From contig CAVTFR010000011.1 in NCBI GenBank assembly GCA_963734025.1, positions 248,001 to 312,000 of the forward strand: a stretch of 64,000 nt of DNA, given 5' to 3'. The translations under genes were made by a program, and so were the position numbers. Shown here piece by piece: positions 30,587 to 38,999 of this stretch. This DNA is from JACVRW01 sp963734025. GTDB taxonomy: Bacteria; Actinomycetota; Thermoleophilia; Solirubrobacterales; Thermoleophilaceae. Each line of letters starts with the position of its first letter. The stretch's first letter is position 1. Below the pieces are notes generated by a model, which had not been told where the DNA came from, did no database searches, and saw nothing but the letters and a program-made list of their open reading frames with translations.

Positions 30587-32089
30587 CTAGCCGGCCGACT
30601 GCGAGAGCCGCACCTCTTCGATCTTCGCCTTGCCCTCGTCGGGCGGCAGCTGGGTGATCCAGACGAGGTAGTTGCGGAAATGCTGGTTCTGGCCGAGGTC
30701 GAGCTGGAACACCTGCCGCTCGCGAACCTTCTCGGTGCTGCTGACCTTGCGCCAGCCGTTGATGGAGCCGCGCACCGTGTTCGACGCGTAGACCGCCGCC
30801 TCGAAGCCCGGCGTCGAGGTGAGCAGCGAGAGGCGGCGGGCCGGGATCGGCCGCCCGGCGTCCACGTACAGGCCGACGCCAGACTTGTTCGCCCCCTCGA
30901 AGCCGGCCTCGTAGGTCTCGGTGTCCCAGGCGGTGTTCCTTATGCCGTCGAGCACCAGGTTCGCCGCCTCCGGCGACTCCTCACCGTCGTCGCCCTCCGG
31001 GTCGTAGTCGCTCGCCGCGTCGCTCGCCAGCTCGACGCGCTCGAGCCCGGGCGGCTCGGCGACCACGGGCCCCGCGCCCGGGCCCTTCTCCGTCCGCGAG
31101 GCGAGGAACCAGACCGCTACGCCGATCACCGCGAGCAGCAGCAGCGTCATGAAGACCACGCGCTTGGGGTGGCGCAGGCGCACCGGCGCGAAGTCGGCGG
31201 TGTCGTCCGAGAGCGTGCGCAGCACCGTCGTGGCCTCGCCGGTCGCCTCGCCTGAGCGCGCGGCCTCGATAGCCAGGACCTCCTCGAGGTCGTGCACCAT
31301 CTCGCCCACCGTCGCGTAGCGGTGGGCCGTCTCCTTGGCGGTGGCGCGCTCCACCACGGCCGCGAGCGCCGCCGAGATCTCGGGGCGCAGGCGCTGCGCG
31401 TCCGGGAGCGGCTCCCTGACGTGCTTCATCGCGACCGCGACCTGCGAGTCGGCCCGGAACGGCGGCTCGCCGGTGAGCATCTCGTACAGGACGACGCCGA
31501 GCGAGTAGATGTCGGACTGCGGGGTCACCTCGTGGCCGAGCGCCTGCTCGGGTGAGACGTAGTCGGTCGTGCCGAGCACGCGGCCGGTGGCGGTGAGGCC
31601 ATCTGCCTCGAGCGAGCGCGCGATGCCGAAGTCCGTGACCTTGGCGCGGCCATCCGGGTCGATCAGCACGTTCTGCGGCTTCACGTCGCGATGGACGAGC
31701 CGGTGCAGGTGGGCGCACTCGAGCGCGCGCCCGATCTCGATCGCGTAGGCCACGGCCTCGGAGACCGGCAGCCGGCCCTGGCGCTTGATGCGCTCCTTGA
31801 GCGTCTCGCCCTCGACGTATTCGAAGACGATGTAGGGCGCGCCATCGTCCTCGCCCGCGTCGATCACGGTCACGACGTGCTGGTGGTTCAGCTGGGCCAC
31901 GGCCCGTGCCTCGCGGCGGAAGCGCTCGAGCTGATCGGGGTCGCTCGAGATGTCGCGGTGCATCAGCTTGATCGCGACCCAGCGCTCGAGGGTCGGGTCG
32001 AACGCGCGGTAGACGGTCGACATACCCCCCGAACCGATCTTCTCGTCGATCCGGTAGCGGTCGCTGATGAGCGTCCCGATCACCGTCAT
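30587..32089 (-). CDS. Ser/Thr protein kinase with discoidin-like extracytoplasmic sensor
   Basis: A 500-residue membrane kinase. The catalytic domain (10-275) has IGSGGMSTVY, VAIKLMH, HRDVKPQNVLI, DFGIARS and SPEQALG, with activation loop LTATGRVLGTTDYV. After a linker comes one helix (VVFMTLLLLAVIGVAVWFLA) and a C-terminal domain of about 150 residues: NLVLDGIRNTAWDTETYE, VGLYVDAGRPIPARRLSLLT. This resembles the galactose-binding (F5/8 type C, discoidin) fold often found at the end of actinobacterial kinases, and suggests carbohydrate sensing. It is transcribed opposite the PknB group and convergent with ddl. Confidence 0.9.
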   Translation of the reverse strand: MTVIGTLISDRYRIDEKIGSGGMSTVYRAFDPTLERWVAIKLMHRDISSDPDQLERFRREARAVAQLNHQHVVTVIDAGEDDGAPYIVFEYVEGETLKERIKRQGRLPVSEAVAYAIEIGRALECAHLHRLVHRDVKPQNVLIDPDGRAKVTDFGIARSLEADGLTATGRVLGTTDYVSPEQALGHEVTPQSDIYSLGVVLYEMLTGEPPFRADSQVAVAMKHVREPLPDAQRLRPEISAALAAVVERATAKETAHRYATVGEMVHDLEEVLAIEAARSGEATGEATTVLRTLSDDTADFAPVRLRHPKRVVFMTLLLLAVIGVAVWFLASRTEKGPGAGPVVAEPPGLERVELASDAASDYDPEGDDGEESPEAANLVLDGIRNTAWDTETYEAGFEGANKSGVGLYVDAGRPIPARRLSLLTSTPGFEAAVYASNTVRGSINGWRKVSSTEKVRERQVFQLDLGQNQHFRNYLVWITQLPPDEGKAKIEEVRLSQSAG

Positions 32090-32090
32090 C

Positions 32091-32096
32091 TATTTT
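32091..32096 (+). promoter_or_regulatory. Candidate -10 (TATTTT) of the DsbA-like gene
   Basis: TATTTT ends 9 nt before TTG 32106 and lies inside the 16-bp gap to the divergent kinase, placing the likely transcript start close to the TTG. No -35 is clear. Confidence 0.35.
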
Positions 32097-32105
32097 CCGC
32101 TCTCG

Positions 32106-32897
32106 TTGCCTGCACTCATTCGCTATTTCACGGACCCTGCCTGCGCGGCGTCCTGGGCGATCGAGCCCGACATTCGCCGCCTGCAAACGGAGTTCGCCGC
32201 GGGGGTTCAGATCACCTACGTGATGGGAGGACTTGCCCGTCAGTATGAGGGGGACCAGACCCCGCTCGTCATAGAGTGGCTGAACGCCTCGGAGCGCTCG
32301 GGCATGCCGATCGACCCCAGGGCCTGGAACACGCCCGGAGCGATCGGCTCGACCTTCCCCGCGAGCATGGCATTCAAGGCGGCCTCCGAGCAGGGCACGG
32401 AGGCGGCCGAGCGCTACCTGCGTGCCCTGCGCGAGGGGATCATGTGCCGCCGCCGCAAGCTCGACGGCGTCGAGGCGCTGGTCGAGGAGGCGCGCGCGGC
32501 CGGCCTCGACGCCGAGCGCTTCCGCATCGACGTCAGCTCGCACGCGATCGTGGAGGCGTTCGGCGCGGACCTGGAGGACACGCGCGAGCGCGGGATCGAG
32601 TCGCTGCCGGCGCTCCTCTTCAGCGGGGAGGACGACGAGGAGCGGCTCTACAGCCCCGGCGACGGCTACGCCGCGTGGCGCGCCGCCATGCTCGCCTCCG
32701 GGGCGGAGCCCGCCGGCGGCCCGGCCCCCACGATCGAGGAGGCGCTCGCGCGCTTCGGCTCGATGGCCGCCGCCGAGGTGGCCGCGGTGTGCGACCTGCC
32801 GGGCCCGCGCGCGCAGGCTGAGCTGTGGCGGCTCGCGTCGGAGTGGCGAGTGCGTCCGGAGCGCTTTCTCACGGGCGAGCTCTGGCGCGCGGCCTAG
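32106..32897 (+). CDS. DsbA/FrnE-family thioredoxin-fold protein
   Basis: A 263-residue thioredoxin-like protein; N-terminal RYFTDPACAASWAIEPDIRR, helical insertion (FPASMAFKAASEQGTEAAER; GIMCRRRKLDGVEALVEEA), and the cis-proline strand GIESLPALLF. The active-site motif is CAAS, with Ser in the second cysteine position, so it may act as an isomerase or reductase rather than an oxidase. The start is set at TTG 32106, which begins the domain; ATG 32067 would overlap the divergent kinase. No signal peptide is seen, so it is likely cytoplasmic. Confidence 0.75.
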   Translation: MPALIRYFTDPACAASWAIEPDIRRLQTEFAAGVQITYVMGGLARQYEGDQTPLVIEWLNASERSGMPIDPRAWNTPGAIGSTFPASMAFKAASEQGTEAAERYLRALREGIMCRRRKLDGVEALVEEARAAGLDAERFRIDVSSHAIVEAFGADLEDTRERGIESLPALLFSGEDDEERLYSPGDGYAAWRAAMLASGAEPAGGPAPTIEEALARFGSMAAAEVAAVCDLPGPRAQAELWRLASEWRVRPERFLTGELWRAA

Positions 32898-32985
32898 GTG
32901 GCGGGGATGGGCGCGACCTGCGTAAGCCGGAATCGCTGCCGGCCGTAGGCGAACGGCGTTCGGCAAGAACCCATCGCTGCCGCCG

Positions 32986-34062
32986 CTAGGCCTCCGGCGC
33001 CACCGCGAAGCCGCCCGGCCGCCGGCCGAGCAGCCCCTGGCGGGTCAGCTCGACGACACCGGACGCGCCCGTTGCATGACCGATTACGGCGCTGCCGGGA
33101 TGCCGGCCGGCTAGCAGCTCGACGGCGGCATCGGCGTCCTCAGCCGGCGTGGCGACGCAGAAGCCGCAGCCCATGTTGAAGACCTCGTACAGCTCGGCGT
33201 CGCCTACCCCGCCGCGCTCGGCGATCAGCTCGAAGACGAGCGGCACGGGGAGCGGCTTGTCGATCCGGTAGCCGACCGGCGCCTCGAGCCGCAGCAGGTT
33301 GAGGAGGCCCTCGCCGGTGATGTGTGCGAGGCCGCGCACGTCGACCTCCGACTCGAGCAGCTCGCGGATCGCGCGGACGTAGATGACAGTGGGCTCCAGC
33401 AGCAGCTCGCCGGCGGTCAGGTCGCCGAAGCGCTCGTCGAGGTCGCTGAGCACGCGCCGGGCCAGGCTGAGCCCGTTCGAGTGGAGGCCGCTCGAGGGAA
33501 TCCCGATCAGCGCGTCGCCCGGCTCGATCGCCGCGCCGGTGATCACCCGGTCCAGGTCGACGAGGCCGACGCAGAAGCCGACCAGGTCGAAGCCGTGCGG
33601 CGACGGGTGCCCGCGCACCACGTCGGGCAGGACGGCGAGCTCGCCGCCGGGGATCTCGACCCCGGCCTGCTCGGCGCCCGCCCGCAGCCCGATCCCGATC
33701 TGCTCGAGCATCTCCGGGTTCGCCTCCTCGACGGCGATGTAGTCGAGCAGCGCGATCGGGTCGGCGCCGACGCAGATCACGTCGTTCGCGTTCATTCCGA
33801 ACAGGTCGATCCCGATCGTGTCGTAGCGCTCGAGCTGCTCGCAGACGATTACCTTCGACCCGACGCTGTCGCACGAGAGGGCGATGCCGCGCCGCTCGTC
33901 GATCTTCAGGACGTTCGCGTAGTGGCCGGACGCGAGCGCCGTCCGCGAGGGCCGTCCGGTCCGGATGCCGGCCAGGACCTCCACGAGCGCGGAGACGGCG
34001 CTGCCCGAGAGCGCCTGGTCGACGCCCGCGCGCGCGTATGCCCCTTCGCCCACCTGTGCCAT
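32986..34062 (-). CDS. purM: Phosphoribosylformylglycinamidine cyclo-ligase
   Basis: Fifth step of purine synthesis (FGAM to AIR, ATP-dependent); 358 residues. Characteristic blocks are YARAGVDQALSGSAVSALV, SCDSVGSKVIVCEQLERYDT, GMNANDVICVGADPIALLDY, IGIPSSGLHSNGLSLARRVL, HITGEGLLNLLRL and NMGCGFCV. The ATG at 34062 lies 20 bp after the dedA stop. No other pur genes are in the window. Confidence 0.96.
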   Translation of the reverse strand: MAQVGEGAYARAGVDQALSGSAVSALVEVLAGIRTGRPSRTALASGHYANVLKIDERRGIALSCDSVGSKVIVCEQLERYDTIGIDLFGMNANDVICVGADPIALLDYIAVEEANPEMLEQIGIGLRAGAEQAGVEIPGGELAVLPDVVRGHPSPHGFDLVGFCVGLVDLDRVITGAAIEPGDALIGIPSSGLHSNGLSLARRVLSDLDERFGDLTAGELLLEPTVIYVRAIRELLESEVDVRGLAHITGEGLLNLLRLEAPVGYRIDKPLPVPLVFELIAERGGVGDAELYEVFNMGCGFCVATPAEDADAAVELLAGRHPGSAVIGHATGASGVVELTRQGLLGRRPGGFAVAPEA

Positions 34063-34082
34063 TCAAGCGAAACCCGCGGAGG

Positions 34083-34739
34083 TCAGGCGCGTTCGGGCTC
34101 TGCGGCGGCCTGCTCCCCGCCCTGGCCCCGGCGGCGGCGGATGAGCAGCCAGATCACGCCGAGGACGATGGCGGCTGCGACGGCGTAGTCGACGTAGTGC
34201 AGGTTGTCCTTCCAGGACTCCCAGTTGTCGCCGGCCTGCTTGCCGATGAACGTCAGCATGAAGACCCACGGCAGGCAGCCGAGGAAGGACAGGACCGTGA
34301 AGCGCCAGAAGGGCATGCGCGCGACGCCCGCGGGCAGCGAGATGAACGTGCGGATGATCGGCAGCATGCGGGTGAAGAAGACCGTCGCGTCGCCGTGGCG
34401 CTCGAACCAGCGGTCCGCCCACTCGAGGTGCGACTTCTTGACGTGCAGCTTCTTGCCGTGCTTCTCGAGGATGTCGACGCGGCCGGCATAGCCGATCCCG
34501 TAAGCGACCCAGGAGCCGACCAGGTTGGCGAACGAGCCCACCAGCGTGGCCGCAAGCAGGCTGTACTCGCCGCGCGACACGTTGAAGCCGGCGAACAGCA
34601 TGGTGGCCTCGCTGGGCACGGGAATGCAGGCCGACTCGAGGAGCATCAGGATGAACACTCCCGGCAGCCCCATCGCATCCACCACGTCCACGGCCACCTC
34701 GACGATGGGGTCGGTTATCGAGGCAAGCACTACCTGCAT
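34083..34739 (-). CDS. DedA family membrane protein
   Basis: A 218-residue polytopic protein of the DedA (SNARE-associated/VTT) family, some of which are undecaprenyl-phosphate or lipid flippases. Visible are LESACIPVPSEATMLFAGF, SFANLVGSWVAYGIGYAGR, HGDATVFFTRMLPIIRTFIS and LPAGVARMPFWRFT. The conserved acidic residue and the F.R.lP..R segment are both present. The tail is basic. ATG 34739 has a near -10 in TACCCT (34751-34756) shared with the divergent gene. Confidence 0.88.
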   Translation of the reverse strand: MQVVLASITDPIVEVAVDVVDAMGLPGVFILMLLESACIPVPSEATMLFAGFNVSRGEYSLLAATLVGSFANLVGSWVAYGIGYAGRVDILEKHGKKLHVKKSHLEWADRWFERHGDATVFFTRMLPIIRTFISLPAGVARMPFWRFTVLSFLGCLPWVFMLTFIGKQAGDNWESWKDNLHYVDYAVAAAIVLGVIWLLIRRRRGQGGEQAAAEPERA

Positions 34740-34749
34740 GAGAGCGAAG

Positions 34750-34756
34750 TAGGGTA
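34750..34756. promoter_or_regulatory. Symmetric TAGGGTA, candidate shared -10 for dedA and DUF354 genes
   Basis: TAGGGT (34750-34755) on the plus strand precedes GTG 34768 by 12 nt, while the complement reads TACCCT (34756-34751), 11 nt before ATG 34739. The seven bases read TAnnnTA on both strands, so one element could drive both genes. Confidence 0.4.
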
Positions 34757-34767
34757 GCGGCCCGCTC

Positions 34768-35784
34768 GTGCGCATCTGGGTCGATTTGACGAACAGCCCG
34801 CACGTGCTCGTCATGCGGCCGCTGATCGAGATCATGCGCGCGGACGGGCACGAGGTCGAGGTGACCGCGCGCGACTTCGCGCAGACACTCGAGCTGTGCG
34901 AGCGCTTCGGCATCGAGTACACGGCGGTGGGGCGCCATCGCGGCGGCCGGATCGCCTCCAAGGGAGTCGGGCTGGTCTCGCGCAGCGGGGCGCTCCTGCG
35001 CTGGGCACGAGGACGCCGCTTCGATGTGGCCATCGGGCACAGCTCGAACGACATCAGCGTCGCCGCCTGGCTCCTGCGGATCCCGAGCGCCACCGCCTTC
35101 GACTACGAGTTCGCGAACGCCCAGCATCAGGTCAACTGCCGGCTCTGCCGGATCGTCATGGTCCCGAAGGCGATCCCTCCCGAGCGCCTGCGCCGGTTCG
35201 GGGCAACGCCCGCGAAGCTGCGGCAGTACGAGGGCCTCAAGGAGGAGTACTACCTGGCCGACTTCGAGCCCGACGAGGGAGTGCTCGGCCAGCTCGGGCT
35301 CACGCCCGAGCGGCCGCTCGTCGTGGTGCGCACGCCGCCCGAGCTGTCGCTCTACCACCGCTTCGAGAACCCTTTGTTCAAGCGCGTGCTGGAGAGGCTG
35401 GCGGCCGAGGACGCCCAGACCGTCGTGCTCCCGCGCACGGAGGCTCAGCGCGAGGAGGTTGCGCGGCTGGGCAGCTTCACCGGCGCAGGGTTCACGATCC
35501 CCGCGCACGCCGTCGACGCCCAGAGCCTCGTCGCCTATTCGGACCTCGTGATCTCGGCCGGCGGTACCATGAACCGCGAGGCTGTCGCGCTCGGAACCCC
35601 TGTCTATACGACCTTCGAGGGGCGTCTGGGGGCCGTCGACGAGGCGCTGATCCGTCAGGGGCGCCTGCGTAGACTCGGCGATCCCCGGGAGATTCGGGTG
35701 GAGCGGCGGCCGTCGCACGCGGAGTTGCGCATCCGGCGCGACCCGCGCGAACTCGTCAGACTGCTCCTCGAAGCGAAGCCATGA
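34768..35784 (+). CDS. DUF354 family protein (glycosyltransferase-like)
   Basis: A 338-residue protein of the DUF354 family: RIWVDLTNSPHVLVMRPLIE, EVTARDFAQTLELCERFGI, TAFDYEFANAQHQVNCRL and the C-terminal LVAYSDLVISAGGTMNREAV. The two-domain architecture resembles GT-B glycosyltransferases and UDP-GlcNAc epimerases, and such genes often occur in glycan clusters. The biochemical role is unproven. The start is GTG 34768. It overlaps the next gene by 4 bp (ATGA), so the two act together. Confidence 0.8.
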   Translation: MRIWVDLTNSPHVLVMRPLIEIMRADGHEVEVTARDFAQTLELCERFGIEYTAVGRHRGGRIASKGVGLVSRSGALLRWARGRRFDVAIGHSSNDISVAAWLLRIPSATAFDYEFANAQHQVNCRLCRIVMVPKAIPPERLRRFGATPAKLRQYEGLKEEYYLADFEPDEGVLGQLGLTPERPLVVVRTPPELSLYHRFENPLFKRVLERLAAEDAQTVVLPRTEAQREEVARLGSFTGAGFTIPAHAVDAQSLVAYSDLVISAGGTMNREAVALGTPVYTTFEGRLGAVDEALIRQGRLRRLGDPREIRVERRPSHAELRIRRDPRELVRLLLEAKP

Positions 35785-37649
35785 GATCCCTCGCATCCTC
35801 AGTGAACGTCCGCCGGGTCGGTCAGGTCGGCGTCGACGCCGCACTGCTGGGCCTCGCCTACTACCTCGCATACAGCCTGCGCTTCGACGGGTCGATCCCG
35901 GCGCGCTACGACCGTCTGCTCGAGGAGACGATCGTCCTGATCGTCGTCATGAAGCTGGTGATCTTCGCGCTGTTCGGGCTCTACTCGAAGCTCTGGCGCT
36001 TCGTCGATCAGCGCGACTTCGAGACGATCCTGAAGGCGGTCGTGGTCTCGACGGTCGGCGTGATCGTCGTTCTGTTCCTCTTCTCGATCGGCCGCCACGA
36101 CCCGCCGCGAACGGTCCTCGCGCTCGACTTCCTGCTCTCGCTCGTGTTCACGGCGGGCGCGCGCTTCGCCGTGCGGGCGCTGGTCGAGCGCCCGACGCGC
36201 GGGCCGATCCTCGAGCGCGCCGCCAACGAGGTGCTGATCGTGGGCGCCGGGAACGGCGGCCAGCAGGTCGCCTTCGAGCTGCGCCGCAACCCGGGTCTGC
36301 GTTCCGCGCCGGTCGGCTTCGTCGACGACGACCCGCGCAAACAGGGCATGCGCGTGGCGGGCCACAAGGTGCTCGGCACGACCGACGAGCTGCCGCGCAT
36401 CCTCGACGGCGTGCGCCCGACAGAGGTCATCATCGCGATCCCCTCGGCGCCGGGCACGATGCGCCAGCAGGTGGTCACCGCCTGCCGCGAGCGCGACATC
36501 CCGGTGCGCACGCTGCCGACGACCTTCGAGCTGCTCTCGGGCGGCGTCAACCTGATGCGCCAGGTGCGCGAGGTGCGCGTCGAGGACGTGCTCGGGCGCG
36601 AGCCGGTCCGCGTGGAGATCGACCGCGTGGGCGCCTACCTGCGCGGGCGCACGGTGCTCGTGACCGGCGCCGGCGGCTCGATCGGCGCCGAGCTCTCGCG
36701 CCAGATCGCCCGCGTCGGCCCGAAGCTGCTCGTGCTCGTCGAGCACTCGGAGAACGCGCTGTTCGAGATCCGCCGCGAGCTCGAGGAGGAGCGCCACTTC
36801 CGGCGCGCCGCGGCCGTCCTCGCCGACTGCAAGGACGCCACTCGCATGCGCGAGATCTTGGGAGAGCACCAACCCTCGGTCGTCTTCCATGCCGCGGCCT
36901 ACAAGCACGTCCCGCTGATGGAGGAGAACCCGGTCGAGGCGGTGCGCAACAACGCGGTCGCCACGCGCATCGTGGCCGCAGCGGCAGGCGAGGCGGGGGC
37001 CGAGCGCTTCGTGCTCGTCTCGACCGACAAGGCGGTCAGCCCGTCCACGGTCATGGGCGCCTCGAAGGCGCTCGCCGAGTGGGCAGTCGAGGCGGCCCAG
37101 AACCGCTGGAAGGGCACGCGCTTCTCGTCGGTTCGCTTCGGGAACGTGCTCGGCTCGTCCGGCTCCGTGGTGCCGATCTTCCGCCGTCAGATCGCGCAGG
37201 GCGGGCCCGTCACGGTCACCGACGAGAAGATGACCCGCTACTTCATGACGATCCCCGAGGCGGTCCAGCTGATCATCCGCTCGGGCGAGCTGTCAACGGG
37301 CGGGGAGGTCTTCGTGCTCGAGATGGGCGAGCCGGTGAAGATCCTCGACCTGGCGCGCAACATGATCAAGATCGCCGGGCTCGAGCCCGAGGTCGACGTC
37401 GGCATCGAGCTCGTCGGGCGCCGGCCCGGCGAGAAGCTGCACGAGGAGCTCTTCAACCCGGGCGAGCGCCCGCAGCCGACGCCGGCCGAGAAGATCGTCT
37501 CCGCCGTGCGCTCGCCGCTCGATGCCGGCTGGGTCGAGAGCGCCTTCGCGCGCATCGAGGAGCTGGTCTACACGGGCGACGCCGCGGCGCTCGCGGGCGC
37601 GGTCGCCGAGCTGTCCGCCGAGCGCGCGCTCGCCGTCTCGAGCCGTTAG
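35781..37649 (+). CDS. WbpM/CapD-type nucleotide-sugar dehydratase with membrane N-terminus
   Basis: A 622-residue protein. Four N-terminal membrane helices are followed by a CoA-binding-like domain (VLIVGAGNGGQQVAFELRRN) and an extended SDR domain: VLVTGAGGSIGAELSRQIAR, AAAYKHVPLMEENPVEAV, STDKAVSPSTVMGASKALAE. Where ordinary SDRs have YxxxK this has MxxxK, as in WbpM/PglF UDP-GlcNAc 4,6-dehydratases. It likely makes the 4-keto-6-deoxy sugar for a surface glycan, with the phosphosugar transferase at 56220. The exact sugar is inferred. Confidence 0.92.
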   Translation: MRSLASSVNVRRVGQVGVDAALLGLAYYLAYSLRFDGSIPARYDRLLEETIVLIVVMKLVIFALFGLYSKLWRFVDQRDFETILKAVVVSTVGVIVVLFLFSIGRHDPPRTVLALDFLLSLVFTAGARFAVRALVERPTRGPILERAANEVLIVGAGNGGQQVAFELRRNPGLRSAPVGFVDDDPRKQGMRVAGHKVLGTTDELPRILDGVRPTEVIIAIPSAPGTMRQQVVTACRERDIPVRTLPTTFELLSGGVNLMRQVREVRVEDVLGREPVRVEIDRVGAYLRGRTVLVTGAGGSIGAELSRQIARVGPKLLVLVEHSENALFEIRRELEEERHFRRAAAVLADCKDATRMREILGEHQPSVVFHAAAYKHVPLMEENPVEAVRNNAVATRIVAAAAGEAGAERFVLVSTDKAVSPSTVMGASKALAEWAVEAAQNRWKGTRFSSVRFGNVLGSSGSVVPIFRRQIAQGGPVTVTDEKMTRYFMTIPEAVQLIIRSGELSTGGEVFVLEMGEPVKILDLARNMIKIAGLEPEVDVGIELVGRRPGEKLHEELFNPGERPQPTPAEKIVSAVRSPLDAGWVESAFARIEELVYTGDAAALAGAVAELSAERALAVSSR

Positions 37650-37674
37650 GCACCGCAGCGCCCGGTGTCCGTTC

Positions 37675-37680
37675 TACAGT
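37675..37680 (+). promoter_or_regulatory. Candidate -10 (TACAGT) of the LytR_C gene
   Basis: TAnnnT ending 7 nt before TTG 37688, so the transcript would start at the TTG: a leaderless arrangement. No -35 is seen. Confidence 0.4.
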
Positions 37681-37687
37681 TCGACAC

Positions 37688-38953
37688 TTGCCGGAGATAG
37701 TTCAAGAAATCGGCGCCTACGCCGGCCTCGCCTCCGTCGTCGGGCTCGCGCTCCTCTCCGTCCTCTACTTCTCGCAGGCGCGAGACGTCAGGCGGTTGCG
37801 CGAGTGGGCGGGGCGGGCGCCCGAGCGGGCCGAAGAGGGCACCGCGGCGACCCAGCCCACCCCTGGTCGCGTCGTCGCCCAGCCGCAGCCGCAGCCGCAG
37901 CCGCTCCCGGCCCCGGCGAAGGCACCGGCCGTGCCGGCGGCCACGGGCGCTCGACCCGCCGCAGCCCCGGCCGGCGCAGCCGTGCCGGCGCAAGGCAAGC
38001 AGGCGCAGCCGGCGGCGGCTCCTGCCGCGGCGGCGGCAACCGCTGCTGCGGCGGCCGCCAAGCCGGCGGCGGCGGCGCAGGGCGGCGCGCCGGACGCGCC
38101 TTCCACGCCCCAGCCGAGCACGCAGCAGCCGGAGCCCGCGTCCGCCACCACCGCGCTCAAGGAGGGTGCCGCGCCGCCGGCACAGCCTCAGACGGCGCCC
38201 GGATCGGGGCAGCCGGCCGCTGCTCCGGCGGTCGCTCCGGGCACGCCGGCGAAGACGGTCGCTCCGGGCACGCCGGCGAAGACGGCCGCTCCGCCGGTCC
38301 CAGGCGCGCCGCGACCCGTCGCCGCCGCGAGCGGAGGCGGCCGCCAGGGCGGCCCCCCGCCGGCGCCTGCCCAGGCGAAACCGGCGCCCGCCGGCCGGCC
38401 GGCGGCGCAGCAGACGCAGATCATCCCGCCCAAGAGGGAGTCCTGGCACCAGCGGATCTTCGGCAGCACGCGCAACCTCCTGCTCGCGATCGGCGGCGTG
38501 CTGCTGCTGGGCGCGGGCGCCGCGCTCGCCCTCACGCAGCTCTCGGGGGAGGAATCGGAGCCGCCTCCCGCCAGGGACCAGGCCCAGCAGGCGCCGCAGG
38601 TCGAGGAGAACGAGGGAGGGGAGGAGAACGGCGAGGGCCGGCAGCCCGACCGCCCGGCGATCGACCCCTCGTCGGTGACCGTCGCGGTCCTCAACGGGAC
38701 CACCGTTCCCGGCCTCGCCGCTCAGGTGAGTGACGAGGTCCAATCGGCCGGCTTCGAGGTCGGCACGGTCGCGAACAGCTCGGACCAGCAGCGAGCGGAG
38801 TCGGTGATCCTGTTCTCGCCGGGACACGAGCGTGAGGCGGCCGTAGTGTCGCGGCGGCTCGACATCGCCCAGCGCGAGCCGATCGACGCCGCCACCCAGG
38901 GCCTCGCCGGCGACGCGACCGTCGTGGTCGTCACCGGCGCCGACCGCTCCTAG
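37688..38953 (+). CDS. LytR_C domain membrane protein with Ala/Pro linker
   Basis: A 421-residue protein with two membrane helices (YAGLASVVGLALLSVLYFSQ; NLLLAIGGVLLLGAGAALAL) separated by about 220 residues of Ala/Pro/Gln-rich low-complexity linker. That linker includes a tandem 27-bp repeat. The C-terminal domain VTVAVLNGTTVPGLAAQVSD and ILFSPGHEREAAVVSRRL is the LytR_C (VanZ/LCP-tail) fold, found in cell-wall proteins. No LCP catalytic domain is present. The start is TTG 37688 after the -10. Localisation is probably both termini outside, with the linker in the cytoplasm. Confidence 0.8.
   Translation: MPEIVQEIGAYAGLASVVGLALLSVLYFSQARDVRRLREWAGRAPERAEEGTAATQPTPGRVVAQPQPQPQPLPAPAKAPAVPAATGARPAAAPAGAAVPAQGKQAQPAAAPAAAAATAAAAAAKPAAAAQGGAPDAPSTPQPSTQQPEPASATTALKEGAAPPAQPQTAPGSGQPAAAPAVAPGTPAKTVAPGTPAKTAAPPVPGAPRPVAAASGGGRQGGPPPAPAQAKPAPAGRPAAQQTQIIPPKRESWHQRIFGSTRNLLLAIGGVLLLGAGAALALTQLSGEESEPPPARDQAQQAPQVEENEGGEENGEGRQPDRPAIDPSSVTVAVLNGTTVPGLAAQVSDEVQSAGFEVGTVANSSDQQRAESVILFSPGHEREAAVVSRRLDIAQREPIDAATQGLAGDATVVVVTGADRS
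38231..38284 (+). repeat. Two tandem 27-bp repeats in the linker of the LytR_C protein
   Basis: Two consecutive 27-bp copies, identical as read here, each coding VAPGTPAKT; they are followed by a partial diverged unit (AAPPVPGAPRP). Likely slippage-prone. Confidence 0.85.
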
Positions 38954-38970
38954 CGCAAGCCGCAACGTGC

Positions 38971-38991
38971 GCGGCCGGCCGAGCCGGCCGC
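38971..38991. terminator. Bidirectional hairpin between convergent genes
   Basis: A perfect 9-bp stem, GCGGCCGGC with GCCGGCCGC, around a 3-nt loop, between the LytR_C gene and the convergent cyclase-AAA gene. There is no U-run, but the position suits a shared terminator. Confidence 0.6.
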
Positions 38992-38999
38992 TGCGGGCC

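Noticed and set aside
37079..37687. Upstream extension of the LytR_C frame
   Set aside because: It overlaps the WbpM-like gene in another frame; only the part after TTG 37688 looks protein-like and has its own -10.
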